From Eudorina sp. 2006-703-Eu-15 (lineage: Eukaryota; Chlorophyta; Chlorophyceae; Chlamydomonadales; Volvocaceae), in the NCBI GenBank assembly GCA_003117195.1, contig BDSI01000165.1:160910-224909 (forward strand): DNA of 64,000 bases, in the 5' to 3' direction. Position numbers and translations under genes: made by a program. Shown here one piece after another: positions 1 through 10,397 of the stretch (position 1 is the stretch's first letter; each line of letters begins with the position of its first letter). The notes under the pieces are model-generated. The model did no database searches, was not told the origin of the DNA, and saw only the letters and a program-made list of their open reading frames with translations.

Positions 1-2400
1 TGTCCCCCCGGCATCCCCCACGTCATGTCCACCGTCCCCTACACCGCCCTACCGCCTGCTCTGGCGCCGTTCTGGGACAAAGGCGCCCGCTACCGACCCC
101 ACCAGCCCGTCCCCGCCCGGGCCGCCCTCCTCGCTGACGTACGTGTCCACGCCCACACCTACGCCACTCGCCTGGCCGCCCGCTCCGGGCTGTCCGGCGC
201 CGCCTACCCCGCGTGGGTCGACGCCTTCGTCGCCGCCATCGGCCGCGCCATTGATGCCCACGCCGGCACATACCGCTTCGACTGGCCCGTCCTATCTGCT
301 GCCGACCTCACCGCCCTCCGCCGCGCCGCCCGCGGCTTCATCATCACCGTCACCGACAAAAGCTCCGCTACCTTTCAGCTCGTGTGCGCCAAGCTCTACG
401 CCGAGAAATGTATGCGCGACCTGCACCTTCACGACACCTTCGCCGTCCCGCCCTCGCCCCCCGCCCACGCCCCCGGCGCCGCCCCGCCACCTCCGCCCCC
501 TCCCGTCGTCGCTCCCGCCCCGCCTCCGTTCCCCGCCGTCGCCGCCCGCAGCCGCCCGCCCCCCCACCCCCACCCCCTCCCCCCGTCGCTCCCGCACCAC
601 CTCCGTTGCCCGCCGTCGCCATCTCGCCGCTGCCCGCTCCCCCACCCCCACCTCCACCCCCTCCCCCCGTCGCTCCCGCACCGCCCACCCCCGACGCCGC
701 TCCCGCTGCCCCGACCGCCGCCCCCCCCGCCCCCGACGCCGCCGCCGCCGGGCCCCCAGACACCGCCGACTCCCCCCGATACTACCAGCCCACCACCGCC
801 GCCGCGATGCACGAACACTTCCAACACCACAACGCCCGCCTCGCACCCTGGCAGCTCTCCCTCGACGCCCACCGCCCACCCGCCTACTACGCCGGCACCC
901 TCAAAATGCACAAGTCGCCCCCGACCATGCGCTTCCTTGCGTGCTCCCAAGCCTGCCCCGCCACCGCGCTCAGCGACCTCGTCACCGCCGTCTTGCGCGC
1001 CGCCGTCCCCTCCTTCGATGCCCTCTGGCGCGACCGCCTTCCCGGCACGCAACCCTGGATGTGCTTCTCCTCCCGCGCCGTCACCCGCCTCGTCGACACC
1101 TTCAACGCACGGCAGTACGTCGCCCGGGGCGCCACCGGCGGCCCACCGCCGCTCGCCTTCGACTTCGAACGCCTCTACACCAACCTTCCCCACGCCCTGC
1201 TCCGCACCGCCCTGCGCGACCTCCTCGCCGCTTGCCTTGCCGCCACCCCCTACATCCGCGTCACCACCACCGACCCACCGCCCCACCGCCCTAACGACAA
1301 GCCTCGCCACACCGTCACCTTCCACGCCGCCTCCCCTGGCCCCCGCTGTCGGATCCGGGACCGCACCGCCACCCGCGTCTTTACCCTCACCGACTTCCAG
1401 CTCGTCCTCGACTCCCTTCTCGTCTCCACCTTCATCGCCTTCGGCCCCGCGCTGGTCCGCCAGGTCAAGGGCATCCCCATGGGTATCTCCGCCGCCCCCT
1501 TCATCGCTAACCTGTTCCTCGCCTGGTATGAATACTGCTTCCTGCTGCAACGCCACCAACCCCACGTCACCCCAGCCGAGAAAGCTATCCTGACCCGTTT
1601 CCAGTACTCCCTCCGCTATCTCGATGACCTCCTCTCCCTGCACAACCCCTATATCGGCGCCTACCTCTCCCGCGCCACGGTTACTGGCAACCTCCACGGC
1701 GTCTACCCGCCCGAGCTCTCCGTCACCCCGCAACGCCATGACCACCTCCCCGCCGGCTCCATCCCCTTCCTGGACATCCTCCTCGTTCACAGCCCCCACG
1801 CTGGCCGCCGCCGCTACCTCACCCAACTTTACGACAAACGCGTGCAACCCGCCTTCGCCAGCGTCCGCCTCTCCCGCTTTGTCGCCCGCGACTCCAACGT
1901 CAACGAGGCCTGCAAGCGCAACATCTTCACGGGCCAGTTCCACCGCCTTCGGCGGGTCATCTCCTGCCCCGATAATTTCTGTGCCGAAATCGCCCTCCTC
2001 ATCCGCGCCCTCGTTGCCCAAGGCTACCCGCGCAAGCACCTCCTCGCCCAGTTCGTCAACCTGCTGGCGGCCGTCCCCCAGACCTTCTACTTCGCGCGAC
2101 GCTCCACCCACAAGGATATGCTGGCGGTCGTCCACACCCACCTGCGCAATCCCCCGCCGCCCCGCCCGCCCCCGGCCCCTGACCGCCCGCTCCTTCGCCC
2201 CCGCACCAGCGGGGCGTCGGCGGCTATCCCCTCAATGTTCCAACGGGCGCTGCTGTGTGACGGCGTGGGTCTGTGTGACGGCGCGGGTCGGCTTCGGGCC
2301 CCTGCTGGGTTTCGCTCGCGTATGCCCTCCGGGCCGGCGTCGGGTTTCGTGTGAGAGTGCCCTCCGGCGCGCGGCCTCCGGGCCGGCCCGGCCGTGTCGG
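1..2400 (+). mobile_element. Penelope-like retroelement, partial
   Basis: The element is defined by its reverse transcriptase. Neither terminus can be placed: the left end is cut by the window, and 2355-3285 (C-rich) shows no clear 3' end, poly-A or terminal repeat. Short direct repeats of a GGTCTGTGTGACGGCG type occur at about 2264-2290, inside the 3' end of the ORF. The element lies on the opposite strand to the deacetylase gene on its right and where that gene's missing 3' exons would be expected. Confidence 0.5.
25..2354 (+). CDS. Reverse transcriptase of a Penelope-like retroelement, split between two frames
   Basis: The open frame at 25-~480 carries an N-terminal block with a TDKSSATFQLVC motif, like the conserved 'ADK' block ahead of Penelope-like RT domains. 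The rest is in another frame from about 770 to the stop at 2354: KMHKSPPTMRF, FDFERLYTNLP (RT3-like), KGIPMGISAAPFIANLF (RT4-like) and the catalytic YLDD at about 1617-1628, followed by a thumb-like region ending near 2140. The two parts are joined through a C-rich, proline-coding stretch (480-760) made of imperfect internal repeats, where the frame changes by one base. This could be a real mutation, an intron, or a sequencing slip in C runs. No GIY-YIG endonuclease is seen downstream; one could lie upstream of the window. RT identity is firm; the Penelope-like assignment rests on motif style. The start at 25 is only the first Met inside the window. Confidence 0.72.
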
Positions 2401-3285
2401 CCCCCCCCACCTGTAACCGTTACGACGTCTTCGCCTCCCCGCCCCTCTCTCCCCCCCCCCCCGCGCCACCTCACCCCGCACCTCACGTACCCATCGCAGC
2501 CCGCCCGACCGCCCTAGGCGCGCCACCACGCGGCACCCCACATGCAGGGGCTGCCCCGCTACGACCGGGCACGGTGGGGAGCCATATCCCGAACGTGGCC
2601 CGCCACCCGGTCGTCCGTTCCCGTGTCCCTGCCCCATGCTTACTCCCCCTGTCGTACATGCCGTACATGTCGTACCGCCTCCCGTCCCCGTCCCATATCC
2701 CGCTTCCCCTCGTCCGCCCTGTCCTCTTTCGCGCCGCGCTGCCGCCCCGCCATTCTCGCATACTGCCTTCTTTCTGATGTTTGCTTTTGTCATTCTTCGC
2801 AATCGTTGCCACCCTCGCTCACTCCGTTCCTCGGCTTCCCTCCCTGCATCGCCATGGCCCTGGACATCGCTCGCGGCGCGGCTACTCCGTCTGCCACCAC
2901 AGGTCGGTAACGTATCTGTCCTTTCCGGGTTGGGTTGGGTTCGCAGTTTGCTTGTTGTGGCACTGCGGCAGCGCGGCCGCGCCGCCCCGCGCCCGCGCGC
3001 AGTCTCTATCTTTTCGTTTGCTCTGCAGGTACCGCACCCCGTAAGTATACTGCATTATGCTGGGTGTGCCCGGGTTCGTTCTACGGGTTTATTTATTATT
3101 TTTTCCAATTTTTCCCCCTCCCCTCTCCCCCTTTTCCCCCCTGCCCCCTCAGTCCTGTTTCTCGCCTCCCGGGTGCCCCTCACCCTCGCCCCGCCCACCC
3201 CCCGCTGGGCAACCTTCCCTGGCCCCCCCTCCTGCCCCCACCCTACACCCTCCCTGCCCCCACCCTACACCCTTCCTGGCCCCAC
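2355..3285. other. Non-coding C-rich stretch, no gene recognised
   Basis: Highly C/T-rich sequence with several long C runs. The open frames here are proline/serine-rich by composition and show no family motif. I searched the minus strand for the expected 3' deacetylase exon (an EGGY-type motif) and did not find it. Confidence 0.5.
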
Positions 3286-5318
3286 CCGAAATCCTCGCTG
3301 GACAGTATCATGGCCGCCAGGTTGTCCATGAAGGACGCGTCGTAGCCGGCCGACACCAGCAGCAGCTGCGGTCGGAAGGCCTCCAGCGCGGGCAGCACCA
3401 CCCGGCTGAAGGCGGCCCGGTACGCCCCCGAGCCCGAGCCGGGGGGCAGCGGCACGTTGAGGGTGGTGCCCTCACCCGCACCCACACCCGTCTCCGTCAC
3501 GTACCTGCCCCGGGGAGGCAGGGAGGCGGGGCGGCGGGGGGGCGGGGCGGCACGGGGGTTGGGGGAGGGTGGAGGTCAAATCTTTGTTGCCACATGGTTT
3601 CCAAAGGGGGCCCGGGGCCGCCCTTCCTGTCCGCCCCCCCCAAACCAACCCCACCATCCCACCCGGCCCCATCTCCATCCCGCGCCCTCCAGACCTCTGC
3701 TGAAACCTCTCACACCCTCGGCTCGGGTAAAACCTCCGCACCCGGAGTATCGCACCCGGATCGCAGCGGGTAGTTGGAGTCTTGGTGCAGGCTGATGAAC
3801 AGGACCCGCGGGTCGCTCTCAAACATGTGCTGCGTGCCGTTGCCGTGGTGCACGTCGAAGTCCACGACGGCCACCCGGGTCAGGCCGTGCACCGCCAGCG
3901 CGTGGGCCGCCGCCACCGCAACGTTGTTGAAGATGCAGAAACCCATTCCCTGGTCCCGCTCCGCGTGGTGGCCTGGGCGGGGGAGTGGGGACGGGGGCGG
4001 GGCCGGGTCGGTGGGGAGGAGGGAAGGGGAGGGGGGCGGCGTGGGATGTGTGTGTGTAGGACATGTTCATACTGCGCTGCTGCCACGCACGGCGGGGATG
4101 GGGGATGGGATGGGACTGGGTTGGGGGTGGGGTGGCGTGGGGTTTCGGGTGCGGGGTGTGGTGGGGCGGAGACCTAGCCGCCCCACTCCGATCCCCCCCC
4201 CGCACACACACGCACCCTCTCACACACCCCTTCTCCCACTCTTCCCCTCTCGCACTCACCCCGCGGGGTGGCTATCATAAGATATAAACATATATTCGGC
4301 CGAAAACCTTGCGTTTTGATAGATACTTCCCCTCGGTGGGAAAATGGGGTTTTAGATACTCATGGCCTCTCGCACGGGGAAAAGCCCCCTTTGAGTAGAT
4401 AAAATGCCGGCAAAAGCTCCCTCCGACAGATACTGTCAGTACGATTGGGCAAGGAGTATCTCCGGCCGTAGATACTCTGCAAAATAAGATAGCCACCCGG
4501 CTCACCCGGCGGTCGCACCAGCGCGTAGGCGTTACGCACATCCCCTCGCAGCACCGCCTCCAGGGCCGTGATAGCGCCCCCGGCAGCCAGCGCCGCGATG
4601 CGGTAGCCCCCCGGAGCGAACCTGGGGCCTCGCAGCGCCGGGGGTTGGGTGGGGGGTGGGGGTTGAGGGGTATAAGAAATTGGTAGGGGTTGAGGGGGTT
4701 GAGGGGTGGGGGCCGCTGGGTGGGGGGGGGGTAGGGTGGCCTCAAGAGGGGCCCGGTTGGAACACAGGATCTGCTAGGAGGGAGGGGGACGGCCCGCCGC
4801 CCGCTTTCCCCCTGCTTGACATTGACATCGACATCCCCACTCCCACTCCCACTCCCACTCCCACTCCCACTCCCACTCCCACTCCCACTCCCACTCCCAC
4901 TCCCACTCCCACTCCCACTCCCACTCCCTCCCAATCAGGTTCGTATCCGAACCCAGCACCCACATCCATACGCCATGCCCCCACCCATGTTTCAAATCCC
5001 GCTGCGATGGCCGCACGTACCGTAAGCCGCCGCTGCTGCGACCGCTTCCGTGCGACTGCATGGATGTAACAGCACACACCCCAAAACACCTGTTTGTTTG
5101 TCAGCTGTTTGGCTCCTGTCCCACACCTCTCCCGCCCGAACCGACCTGCATCCCGCCCGCCCAGTCCTATCCCGCCTCCACAACACCCGTGCCGCTCCTC
5201 CCCCCCCTTTGGGAGCTCCGACCGCCCTCACGTGGCCACATCCCCCGCTGTGTGGTAGCCCTTGCTCTCGTCCGCCGACATTTCCCGGACGCGTCGGATG
5301 TAGTCGGGGCAGTGTACC
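3286..5318 (-). CDS. Class II-type histone deacetylase, partial (4 exons)
   Basis: Zinc-dependent deacetylase removing acetyl groups from lysines of histones or other proteins. Exons in coding order are 5318-5232, 4621-4506, 3972-3756 and 3504-3286; lengths 87, 116, 217 and 219 splice in frame. They encode [20 protein letters not shown], then [20 protein letters not shown] with ALVRPPGHHAE (the double His of the active site completed across an intron), [24 protein letters not shown] (metal-binding Asp and His), [16 protein letters not shown] and [10 protein letters not shown] (second metal Asp). The exons fit GT...AG rules throughout. The N-terminal exon and the C-terminal exon with the usual EGGY motif are not found. 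The 3' end would lie under or beyond the retroelement at the left edge, so the gene may be interrupted. The intron 4505-3973 contains an inverted-repeat element. Confidence 0.82.
4266..4498. mobile_element. Small inverted-repeat (MITE-like) element in a deacetylase intron
   Basis: The 233-bp segment starts GGGTGGCTATCATAAGATA and ends in the inverted form TAAGATAGCCACCC. It is much more AT-rich than its surroundings and carries repeated AGATACT/AGTATCT motifs. It belongs to the same family as the 399-bp elements at 56,983 and 58,163. Imperfect flanking direct repeats CTCACCCCGCG (4255-4265) and CTCACCCGGCG (4501-4511) look like an 11-bp target duplication with one mismatch. On the gene strand that repeat contains the GGGTGAG splice donor. 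Confidence 0.8.
4833..4931. repeat. (CCCACT)n hexanucleotide microsatellite
   Basis: About 15 uninterrupted copies of a CCCACT hexamer in the intron between the first two recognised deacetylase exons. It produces artificial Pro-Thr or Gly-Val/Trp-Glu repeat frames. Confidence 0.95.
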
Positions 5319-7154
5319 CTGCGAAGAACGGGCCCCGGGAGAAATATCAGTGTCGATTTTTGTGGGCACATGACATTTAAGATAAATGTCGCCCTGGAGG
5401 TGGTGATGGAAGGGCTGGGGGGGGGGTGGGACAGCTCCTGACTGCTTGAGCGACCCGGGAGCGTGCAGAGGTTGACTGAAAACTTTCTCAGAGCCGGTTG
5501 GTTGTCAGGCGCCGGACAGATCTTTCTCGGTGCTTGGAAGTCGTGACCCCCTCGTCTGATGGGGCTCTACATGGATGGGTGTTGGTCCCGGATAAGGCGA
5601 CGCGCCCGCCCGTGCGCGCGGTGGTGACGTGTACGGGAAGGTCGGCGACATGTACGGGAGGTGTTGCTGACTTGCTGTCCTGTAGACCGTGATCAGTGTT
5701 ACCTGGCGAGCTCTTCTTCCGTAGCCGGGCGGGGTTTTAAGTGCTCGAGCTTATCCAGCAAGCCGCTGATCGCAACCAAGTTGTGCATCCTGGACCGTCG
5801 ATGTCAAGCGCCAACCGTTCACTTGAGAACAGGATCAATTTCGCCGCAGCTCTTCATATTTTATGTTAGTTAAAAGGTCACCGTGCGCACCTGCGCTTCG
5901 TTTCCGGATTCTCCCAGTGTCGCCAGAACTCGATGTGCTTATCGAACGATTGAACGTGACCCGCATTGTGCCAAAAATAAGACTCATGATACAAATATCC
6001 AGTTCGCGCTGGAAGGGCCGCCATGGCAGTCAGTCGGCCAGCTGATCGCGGAGCGGGCTGTCGTGAAGAGCTTACAGTCTTGGGCAGTTGCAGCCCGGTT
6101 GAGCCCAACATCAACGCGTAGAAATTCAACTCACATCTACCGTCACTCCAGCCCAAACTAAAAGCCGACAAAGCGCGCAAGAGACTGATCGAATCCAATG
6201 TCCGAGTACTGCAACGGACAACCGTCTCCCCAGCCGTACGCAATCCTACGGTGGGCCCTATGTTCCTTGTTCCTGATACTAATGGCAGAGCATCTGTAAA
6301 GTTAAGCCCTACAATAAGGGTCAATTACTGCTCCTCTTGCGGATGCCTATGCGGGTGGCGGCCGCCCTCCTGAAGGCCGGACGGAGCGTGAGGGAGGGAG
6401 GGAGGGAACAGGGAGGGAGGAAGGGAGGGAAGCAAGCTGTTCAAGCGGCAACGTATTGCGGTCAGTCACCCAGGGTACAAGTCACCTAACTCCCCTCCCC
6501 ACTCCTCCAACCATCGCATTTTCACCCGCCGCATAGACCAGTAGGGGCCTATCCCTCCCCACACACCTCCCCCCAGTCCGCACCTCCTGCGGTCCCTCCT
6601 GGCCGCCACCACCGCCACCACCGCCACCACCACCGCCACCACCACGGCCGCCGCTGTGCTCCTGCCGTGTCTCCTGACCGTGTCGACCCGTTTCCTGTCG
6701 AACGTAACCCCGCAGTGAACGTCAGTTTGCAAGGCCCTTCTTCAAGGCCATCAGCGTCCCCGCCCCGTAGTGGCGCCACCTCAACACACGCACATACACA
6801 TACGTACAAACATACACACACATACGCGCGCGGCTCGGTTCGTTTCCTTTTAGACACACCCTATGTGTGTTTGCGTTTGGCAAATGCACATGCGGCGGGC
6901 TTCTCGCTAAACGCCCACAGATGCCGAACATTACATCTGGGGTCGGTTTGGGCCGGGCGGGTTTCCTCATCAAGACAAGAACACAAACCCGTGTGTTGCG
7001 CAACACGGGTCGGGTCAGATCGGATCAGATGAGCCTTATGAGGCGGGTCCTGGGCACACACCAATCGTCGTAAATGTCGCCCTGCCGGTGAGCACGCGTA
7101 CGGCACCCGAGCCCGCTGCAGACACCCCACGCAACATCACCCCCTGTGCCCTAC
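5319..7154. other. Intergenic, no gene recognised; simple repeats
   Basis: Contains a GGGA-rich purine tract (about 6390-6432), a CCACCG trinucleotide-type run (about 6600-6650) and a CA/CATA-rich run (about 6783-6832). The AT-richer part around 5,690-6,350 has open frames on both strands without recognisable motifs. The 5' exon(s) of the deacetylase and the 3' exon of the LEA-like gene may lie here but could not be identified. Confidence 0.45.
6390..6650. repeat. Two low-complexity tracts: GGGA-rich and CCACCG-rich
   Basis: The first tract is GAGGGAGGGAGGGAACAGGG-type (about 6390-6432). The second is an imperfect CCGCCACCA run (about 6600-6650). No other content is evident between them. Confidence 0.8.
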
Positions 7155-8871
7155 CTGGTGGTCCTCGTGCCCCAGATGGGCCTTGCGCGCCTCGCCTCCC
7201 TTGTGACCCAGCTCCTGGGGGGGGAGCAACCCAGACAAGGCGTCTTTGGCGACACGTGCCGGGCAGTTCTGGCGCACGCGGGGCGACCCATGGGACGGTT
7301 GGGAGACGGTTCTTGCACGCGGTCTCAGTAATGATCTCGCGCGAGACGAGATGAGATCTCATCAGATGGGCGTTGGGGAGGGCGGCGGGAGGATAGGTGG
7401 GCAGTGGAGAGGAGAGGAAAGGAGATGAGGAGATCGGCACGGCCGCAAGCCTGATACTGTCACCATGCCCCGACAGCTCGGTTGCTCGAGCGCGCGGAAG
7501 CCGGCGATGGAGGTACGGCATGCAGAAAGAGCGCGTCATTGTACGTCGTGACAAGCAGCAGCGCTCCGCGTCCCCCGCCTCGTGCACCGCCCCGCACAAC
7601 ATGATCCGTACCTGGTAGCCCTCGTGCGCCAGCTGGGCCTTACGCGCCTCGCCGCCCTTGTGGCCCAGCTCCTGGGGGGGACCCGAGGGATAAGGAGGCG
7701 ACCCGGGGGTAGGCCCACCCCGCCAAACGCTATCGGGGCCACCGCGAAGCCAGTCGGAGGCCCGGCGTCTCGCAACAATTAGAGCCGCCCGGAGAAAATC
7801 AGTCTGAAAGCAATGCTGTGCAGGAGGATGCAGTTTTCCCACGCTCTTCAGCCCATTTCCGAGGGCGCGCACACCAAACCGTACCGTACTCCTCGCCCCC
7901 CCCCCCCCCCCCCACACACACACACGGCCCCGTGCGCGCGCGGCGATCCCCACCCCACCCCACCTGCAAACTCCTGCAGGCGGCCTCAGCCCAACGCCCA
8001 ACGCCCAACGGTCCGCGCTTCCCTCTGCTCCACTACGGCCGCACAATCACCCGCAGCGTGCTTTGGTTCGCCTCCCGGCCCCTGCCCAGGTCCCACCAAC
8101 GCATCATCCCGCTCCGCCCCGCGCGCCGCCCGGGCAGCAGCAGCCCGCAGACCCCTCCCGGGCCCCCCTCCCGGGCCGTCCCCCCCTTCGACCGCCAGCC
8201 CCACCGACCTGGTAGCCCTCGTGTCCCAGTTGAGCCTGCCTGCGGGGTGAGGGTGAGGGTGGGGGTGAGGGTGAGAGGGCACCATGGGGGCGGTGTGGGG
8301 GCGGGAGGGAGAACCGCGGGATCCGCCCCCGGGGGACTGGGGCCATGCAGGCGTGGGGAGCTTGGGAGGCAGCTGGCAGCCTCTGCCACCTTAACACGCC
8401 TGCGGTGGCGAGGTACCGTGTGCCGCAGCCTTGGCCGCAAAATGGCTTAGGTCGGGCTCCGGGCCCCCGCCCCGGCCCCCCGCCCCGCCCCGCCCCGCCC
8501 CGCCTCTGGAGGCGGCCCCACCTCATGCGCCCGCCAATGACGCCGCCGACCGACTTCTTCTCATCGGTGCTCAGCGTGTCGTACGGCTTACCGAAGCGCT
8601 CCTGCGCCACCGCCTCCAGTTCCTCCCTGGAGTGGGTGCTGAAGGCCGTCTGGAGGTGGCCGCGGCCGTTGACCCGCGGCCATTTCGAAGCACGGCTGGG
8701 GCACGACGGTACCGCAGCTGGGTCCTTCCTAGGAACTACCGGCGGCAGCAGGGAGGCGGCGGCGCCGCGCTGGGCGGTGAACGCGGCCGCGACCCGCGGG
8801 TCAATAGTAGTGGGGCCGCGGAGGCCGCAGCTGCAGCGGTACACGAGCGGCACGCCCTTCAGCGAGATCAT
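7155..8871 (-). CDS. Group 1 LEA (Em/KGG-repeat) stress protein, repeat-per-exon gene
   Basis: Small hydrophilic protein of the LEA group 1 / KGG-repeat type, a family linked to desiccation and stress protection. Four exons are visible. The exon ending at 8522 contains REELEAVAQERFGKPYDTLS and IGGRMR. Then come 8239-8209 (31 nt, QAQLGHEGYQ), 7671-7612 (60 nt, ELGHKGGEARKAQLAHEGYQ) and 7214-7155 (60 nt, ELGHKGGEARKAHLGHEDHQ). All junctions are GT...AG and in frame, and each of the two 60-nt exons is exactly one 20-residue repeat in phase 0. The repeat matches the KGG...RKEQLG.EGY core of plant Em proteins and bacterial KGG-type stress proteins. The 5' end is uncertain: 8871 is the first in-frame ATG of the open frame, but the real first exon may start at an acceptor near 8626. 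The last exon and stop were not identified. Confidence 0.68.
8240..8278. repeat. GGGTGA-type G-rich repeat
   Basis: Several GGGTGA units in a row on the + strand, lying just inside the intron before the 31-nt LEA exon. It is a possible G-quadruplex; on the gene strand it forms the pyrimidine-rich tract before the acceptor. Confidence 0.6.
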
Positions 8872-10397
8872 GATCCTGTTGGTCGTGTAGCAAGGGTGGA
8901 GCTGAGGAGTGAAGGCGAGAATCAGACGTTGAATGATCTTCCGGTCACGAATGAGGTCCGGGTCCGCTCTAGGAGCTGGCCTCTGCGATTTCGGGATGCG
9001 ATTTGCGGTATGAATATTGGCCACATGAATGATGCCACGGGATGAGAACGAGGCCGAGAAGGCGCACACAGACTCGCTGGGGACTCGCTGGGTCGCGACT
9101 GCGGAAGCGGAGGGCGGGACCCTGGTGGTGCAGTGGCGGCGATGCAAAGGCGCGCGCCGCAGTCAGAATGGTGCTGTCTTATGCCGGCCGGGGAGGCGAC
9201 TCAAGACTTACTGACTTGCTTGCTTTCAGTATCTTGGCCGACCTGGCCTGACAGCTACGTCGATAACAGACCCGCGGGGCCGCAGCGGAGCCTGCGTTCC
9301 GAGGAGCCCCAAACGAGTGTGTGACTTATCCTTCGGTGTATGTTGACTTGCTTTTCGCTGTGTTCCTTTTCGCACCTTAACCGGCCTATGATCTGTGGCG
9401 CCAGCCTTCTGTGCCGTTTCGCCATGTAGTGCAGCCGCGCTGGGCCCCGGGGACCCCGTGTGAGGAGTCGTAATCATTGGCCACGTCAGGACGTCACCCA
9501 CCCGGGGTAGCCCTACCTGCTACCTCCCCCGGCTACACATGTGCGATGACGGGCTGCAGTCAGAGGGACGTCCACTCACGCACGCACTCAGAGGGAATCA
9601 GGGTCGCGCACCGTAGTGGGTGGCGCCAGGCAGCTACGGTGGGGCGGCCGGGAGGAGCGCCGGGTGGCGTCCCATGGGTCACTGGTTCACGGGGGCCAGC
9701 CTCCCAGCCACCTGTGCCGCGCCCCCATGGGTCATTGGCGCCTCAAGACTCTGTCGTTCGCGACGGCCGTCCTGCGCTGCAATTCTACAGCGAATGAATG
9801 ACGTCTCTGGTGGGGCGCGACGTGGGTCCCGTCCCTCGAGGGTCGAGGCCCGTGAAGCTGCACAGTTGTGTTGTTAATTCCTGGTCAAGCATCGGGTACG
9901 GACCCACGGGTCACACATATTTCACAGGTCACTGCCGCGCACCGCCTCACGGAACGCCACTCCCGTTGTTACGTTGTTGTTGCTGCTGTTATTGCTGTTG
10001 TTGTTGCTGCTGTTACTGCTTTAAAGGCTGCTGGCCACCGGTGGGCTACAGGGAGGCACCGTCATGCGACGCGAGAACGGTCCCCAGGCCCCGGCTGCCC
10101 CGACAGCCCCAGGAAGCCCGTTGCACTGAGTGCGACCCACGTCGGGGCTCGTCGGCCAAAGCCCCGTGCGTCTTTCCATGCCATCAATGCTATTCATGAC
10201 AACGCGACAGTAAGCTCCGGAACCAAACCCGTCGTCCGCCGTCGACTGGCCGCGCACGGCATCCCTCGATCCGCCACTCACGCCCTTTCCAAACACGCTC
10301 CAGGGCCGCTTCCGAGCACGCTCATGAGGTTCCAACGCACGATCATGACATGACCCATGGGCCCTGCGCCACCTGGTCGGCCGTCACGCACTCCCTC
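8872..10397. other. Intergenic, no gene recognised
   Basis: No family motif found on either strand. It holds a GTT/GCT trinucleotide-type run at about 9966-10020 and two copies of a CCCATGGGTCA.TGG direct repeat near 9671 and 9724. The minus frame that runs into the LEA-like exon stays open up to about 9147 but has no ATG before 8871. Confidence 0.4.
9966..10020. repeat. Imperfect GTT/GCT trinucleotide repeat
   Basis: A run of TTGTTGTTGCTGCTGTTATTGCTG-like trinucleotides, about 55 bp, with no gene assigned. Confidence 0.85.

Noticed and set aside
429..2141. Long minus-strand frame (about 570 codons) opposite the reverse transcriptase
   Set aside because: Gly/Glu-rich antisense shadow of a GC-rich gene; the plus strand has clear RT motifs.
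5021..5055. Additional 35-nt deacetylase exon
   Set aside because: It has good splice sites but shifts the frame of the next exon. Direct joining of 5232 to 4621 reads GDVATFAPGGY in frame.
5380..7095. Shared CAGGGCGACATTTA at 5,390 and 7,085 as a duplicated exon start
   Set aside because: A 14-bp match is expected by chance at this window size, and the following sequences do not align.
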